Shown here: positions 33,749 through 36,277 of the stretch, one piece after another
How the letters are laid out: each line of letters begins with the position of its first letter
How positions within the stretch are numbered: the first letter of the stretch is position 1
Assembly: GCA_015061525.1 (NCBI GenBank)
Contig: SUWK01000021.1
Coordinates: forward strand, 1-36,277
Direction of reading: 5' to 3'
Source: Lentisphaerota bacterium
Lineage (GTDB): Bacteria; Verrucomicrobiota; Lentisphaeria; Victivallales; Victivallaceae
DNA: 36,277 nucleotides
Notes under the pieces: generated by a model
Databases searched by the model: none
Seen by the model: the letters and a program-made list of their open reading frames with translations, nothing else
Told to the model about the DNA's origin: nothing
Program-made: the position numbers and the translations under genes

Positions 33749-34852
33749 ATGACTCCGGCAGACATATCAGACTATGTAGACAAGCTCCGTTCCTCTGCGA
33801 AGGAACTGGAAAGCACCCTCTCTTCGCCGGAAATTTTCAACGACATGTCCCGTTTCCGGCAGTTGAGTCAGCAGTTGAGCAAACTTACTGCTCTTTTTGC
33901 TGATTTTGACCGTTGGCAAAACGCACTGCAGAGCATCAGCTCCGACCGCGAACTGCTCGCGGTGGAAAGCGACAGTGAAATGCGTGCGCTGCTGGAAGAA
34001 GAGATCACCGCCCTTACCGGAGAAACTGAACTTCTGGAAAAGAAGATCCAGCTCTCTCTGCTGCCGCCGGATCCCAACGATGCAAAAAACATCATCGTCG
34101 GCATCAAACCTGCCGCCGGGGGAGATGAAGCGGCACTTTTCGCCGGAGAACTCTTCCGCGCCTACACGCATTTTGCCGAATCGCAGCAGTGGAAAATCGA
34201 GATCCTCGATCAGACAGATACCGATCTCGGCGGAGTGAAAGATGTTTCATTTTCGCTTTCCGGGTGCGATGTTTACAGCAAAATGAAATTTGAAAGCGGC
34301 GTCCACCGCGTTCAGCGTGTCCCCGCCACAGAAGCAGGGGGCAGGATCCATACCTCCACGGTCACAGTCGCGGTCATGCCGGAAGCTGAAGCTGTGGAGT
34401 TGAATATCAAGCCGGAAGAGCTGCGTTTCGATGTGTTCCGTTCCAGCGGCCCGGGCGGTCAGTGCGTCAACACCACCGATTCTGCGGTTCGGGTCACCCA
34501 TATACCCAGCGGATTATCTGTCGCCAGCCAGCAGGAAAAATCCCAGCACCGCAATAAAGAGATCGCCCTGCGGATCCTTTACGCCCGGCTTCTTGAACAC
34601 AAACAGCAGCAGGAGCAGGAAAAACTTGCCGCTGACAAACGTTCACAGGTCGGCACCGGTGATCGCAGTGAACGTATCCGCACCTACAATTTTCCCCAGA
34701 ACCGTGTCACTGACCACCGGTTCAATATCTCATCTTTTGATCTGCCCAAGATCATGGAGGGCGATTTCGGGCTGATCCTTGACCAAATACTGCAGATCAC
34801 CTGCGAACAGCGACTGGCATTTCTGTTTGGCTCTGTTCCCGATATTGGTTGA
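33749..34852 (+). CDS. prfA: Peptide chain release factor 1
   Basis: 367 residues; it ends translation at UAA and UAG. The stop-codon reading motif is Pro192-Ala193-Thr194 (PAT, which marks RF1 rather than RF2), and the peptidyl-release loop is GPGGQ with Gln238. The residue after GGQ is Cys where His, Ser or Gly are common. ATG at 33749 was chosen; upstream is only the T-run of the rpmE terminator, and there is no Shine-Dalgarno. The C-terminus ends unusually (FLFGSVPDIG). The DNA for these last residues shares 16 bp with the junction beside the left repeat array, so the end is probably repeat-derived. Confidence 0.95.
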   Translation: MTPADISDYVDKLRSSAKELESTLSSPEIFNDMSRFRQLSQQLSKLTALFADFDRWQNALQSISSDRELLAVESDSEMRALLEEEITALTGETELLEKKIQLSLLPPDPNDAKNIIVGIKPAAGGDEAALFAGELFRAYTHFAESQQWKIEILDQTDTDLGGVKDVSFSLSGCDVYSKMKFESGVHRVQRVPATEAGGRIHTSTVTVAVMPEAEAVELNIKPEELRFDVFRSSGPGGQCVNTTDSAVRVTHIPSGLSVASQQEKSQHRNKEIALRILYARLLEHKQQQEQEKLAADKRSQVGTGDRSERIRTYNFPQNRVTDHRFNISSFDLPKIMEGDFGLILDQILQITCEQRLAFLFGSVPDIG

Positions 34853-35351
34853 TGCCCTCAGTGGCATGTTCAACGCTCGGGTGCGAGGCGGTTGCCGCCG
34901 AGCGCGCAGTCCGCATGCGAATGTACTTTGCGAGCATTTCCATGCGAGCAAAGCCGCTTTCTTTCGCGAGAAAGAAAGCTTGGCAAAGAAAGCGGATTGT
35001 CGCGCCGCTCCGCTGTCGCGGCTTGATCGACGCTTTTTTGAAAAAAAGCTTTGCAAAAAACTCAGTGGAAGAACGCCCGCTGGATTTTTCTTTCGCAAGA
35101 AAGAAAGCTTGGCAAAGAAAGCGGATTGTCGTGCCGCTCCGCTGTCGCGGCTTGATCGTTTTATTTTTGGCACAGCAGTATGCGGCAATGCCGGGTTTTG
35201 CAAGGAGCAAGCAAAGGAGCATACTATGTATGTGACTGCGCGAGCGACGTCCGCAAGGCGCGGCATTGACCATAATGCAAAGCCAAAAAACGCTTTTGAG
35301 AAAAGCTTGGCAAAACCCAAGTGGAGTAACATCCGCAGGGTTTTTCTTTTT
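34851..35351 (+). repeat. Modular repeat unit R1 (501 bp, variant order)
   Basis: Begins with GATGCCCTC at the prfA stop codon. Module order is M1-M3-M4'-M3-MX-M4: it lacks M2 and has a second M3 hairpin (loops GCGA, then GCAA) plus the 131-bp MX module. No gene is supported in it; long open frames run through on both strands because the repeat has few stop codons. Confidence 0.85.
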
Positions 35352-35811
35352 GATGCCCTCTGTGGCATGTTCAACGCACGGGTGCGAGGCGGTTGCCGCC
35401 GAGCGCGCAGTCCGCATGCGAATGTACTTTGCGAGCATTTCCATGCGAGCAAAGCCGACGCAACAAATGTTGCGAGGATGAGCGGAGGACGAGCAATAAG
35501 CCGCGAGCGACCGGAAAGAGTGCCAAAGGCACTCGCCCCACTCCGCTTTCTTTCGCAAGAAAGAAAGCTTGGCAAAGAAAGTGAACTGTCGCGCCGCTCC
35601 GCTGTCGCGGCTTGATCGTTTTATTTTTGGCACAGCAGTATGCGGCAATGCCGGGTTTTGCAAGGAGCAAGCAAAGGAGCATACTATGTATGTGACTGCG
35701 CGAGCGACGCCCGCAAGGCGCGGCATTGACCATAATGCAAAGCCAAAAAACGCTTTTGAGAAAAGCTTGGCAAAACCCAAGTGGAGTAACATCCGCAGGG
35801 TTTTTCTTTTT
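35352..35811 (+). repeat. Modular repeat unit R2 (460 bp)
   Basis: Order M1-M2-M3-MX-M4. M2 hairpins are at 35460-35473 (GCAACA/TGTTGC) and 35518-35534 (GAGTGCC/GGCACTC, loop AAA). MX is inserted between CTTGATCG and ACGCTTTT. Confidence 0.88.
35619..35749 (+). mobile_element. 131-bp MX insert within the repeat (MITE-like)
   Basis: Present in R1 and R2, cleanly absent from R3 at the same point. Near its ends it has TTTTTGGC and GCCAAAAA in inverted order, with an inner inverted pair CAATGCCG/CGGCATTG. Contains AAAGGAG followed by an ATG, but no supportable gene. No target duplication is evident. Confidence 0.5.
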
Positions 35812-36140
35812 GATGCCCTCAGTGGCATGTTCAACGCTCGGGTGCGAGGCGGTTGCCGCCGAGCGCGCAGTCCGCATGCGAATGTACTTTGCGAGCATTT
35901 CCATGCGAGCAAAGCCGACGCAACAAATGTTGCGAGGATGAGCGGAGGACGAGCAATAAGCCGCGAGCGACCGGAAAGAGTGCCAAAGGCACTCGCCCCA
36001 CTCCGCTTTCTTTCGCGAGAAAGAAAGCTTGGCAAAGAAAGCGGATTGTCGCGCCGCTCCGCTGTCGCGGCTTGATCGACGCTTTTGAGAAAAGCTTGGC
36101 AAAACCCAAGTGGAGTAACATCCGCAGGGTTTTTCTTTTT
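35812..36140 (+). repeat. Modular repeat unit R3 (329 bp, basic form)
   Basis: Order M1-M2-M3-M4 with no insert; closest in length to the complete left unit (333 bp). The M3 hairpin has a GCGA loop; M2 hairpins are at 35920-35933 and 35978-35994. Confidence 0.88.
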
Positions 36141-36277
36141 GATGCCCTCAGTGGCATGTTCAACGCTCGGGTGCGAGGCGGTTGCCGCCGAGCGCGCAGT
36201 CCGCATGCGAATGTACTTTGCGAGCATTTCCATGCGAGCAAAGCCGACGCAACAAATGTTGCGAGGATGAGCGGAGG
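36141..36277 (+). repeat. Modular repeat unit R4 (cut by window end)
   Basis: M1 and the first part of M2, with the GCAACA/TGTTGC hairpin at 36249-36262. The left window end stops in the same module. Confidence 0.85.

Noticed and set aside
35226-35580. ATG with AAAGGAG upstream inside the MX module, open in two copies
   Set aside because: The frame runs through non-coding modules shared with units that lack the start, and the predicted protein has no fold-like pattern.
34797-36233. 478-codon open frame on the minus strand through the right repeat array
   Set aside because: It crosses several repeat modules, has no recognisable domain, and comparable frames exist in other phases and in the left array. 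They follow from few stop codons in the repeat.

Overview
The window looks like a chromosomal segment from an anaerobic, Gram-negative bacterium. I would guess the Lentisphaerota/Victivallales side of the PVC group. This is inference, from three things: several CxxCxxCxxxCP iron-sulfur proteins with a U32-like protein, carbohydrate-handling genes beside a CBM9-like secreted protein, and a eukaryote-like adenylosuccinate lyase. No rRNA, tRNA or CRISPR array was recognised.

Layout. Positions 1-606 and 34830-36277 are tandem arrays of one non-coding, palindrome-rich modular repeat, in opposite orientations, and both window ends stop inside the repeat. From 613 to 11797 all genes are on the minus strand. 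The first set (4000 down to 613) encodes a secreted CBM9-like protein, a secreted metallo-beta-lactamase-fold hydrolase and a Gfo/Idh/MocA oxidoreductase, behind a ~350-nt GC-rich leader. The second (11797 down to 4393) is a tight five-gene operon: a U32-like Fe-S protein, three QueG-like double-[4Fe-4S] paralogues and a 1158-residue two-domain glycosidase-like protein. Rightward from 11996 come parE and parC, a UMF1-type MFS transporter, a lone DppB-like ABC permease and a secreted repeat protein. A small convergent VOC gene follows.

Positions 20938-22777 hold a cassette of two phage-like genes (a DUF6291-like replication-type protein with an Asn tract, and a Cys-rich zinc-finger protein). 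It lies between inverted arms that contain modules of the same repeat plus seven 10-bp tandem units each. After it come purB, uxaC, purM, a TerB/AI-2E transporter fusion, a lipoprotein lipase and a DUF4105 membrane protein, closely packed. Then pssA with a sugar-nucleotide epimerase, rpmE with a clear intrinsic terminator, and prfA, whose stop codon lies at the repeat boundary.

Promoters of one style recur: TTGAAA or TTGACA, 16-17 nt, TATATT. The most unusual content is the repeat family. Its hairpins keep paired stems while loops and some base pairs change together, and most loops are GNRA when read on one strand. The cassette between inverted copies of it is the best candidate for an undescribed mobile unit. 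The Fe-S/U32/glycosidase operon is the best candidate for an undescribed metabolic system.
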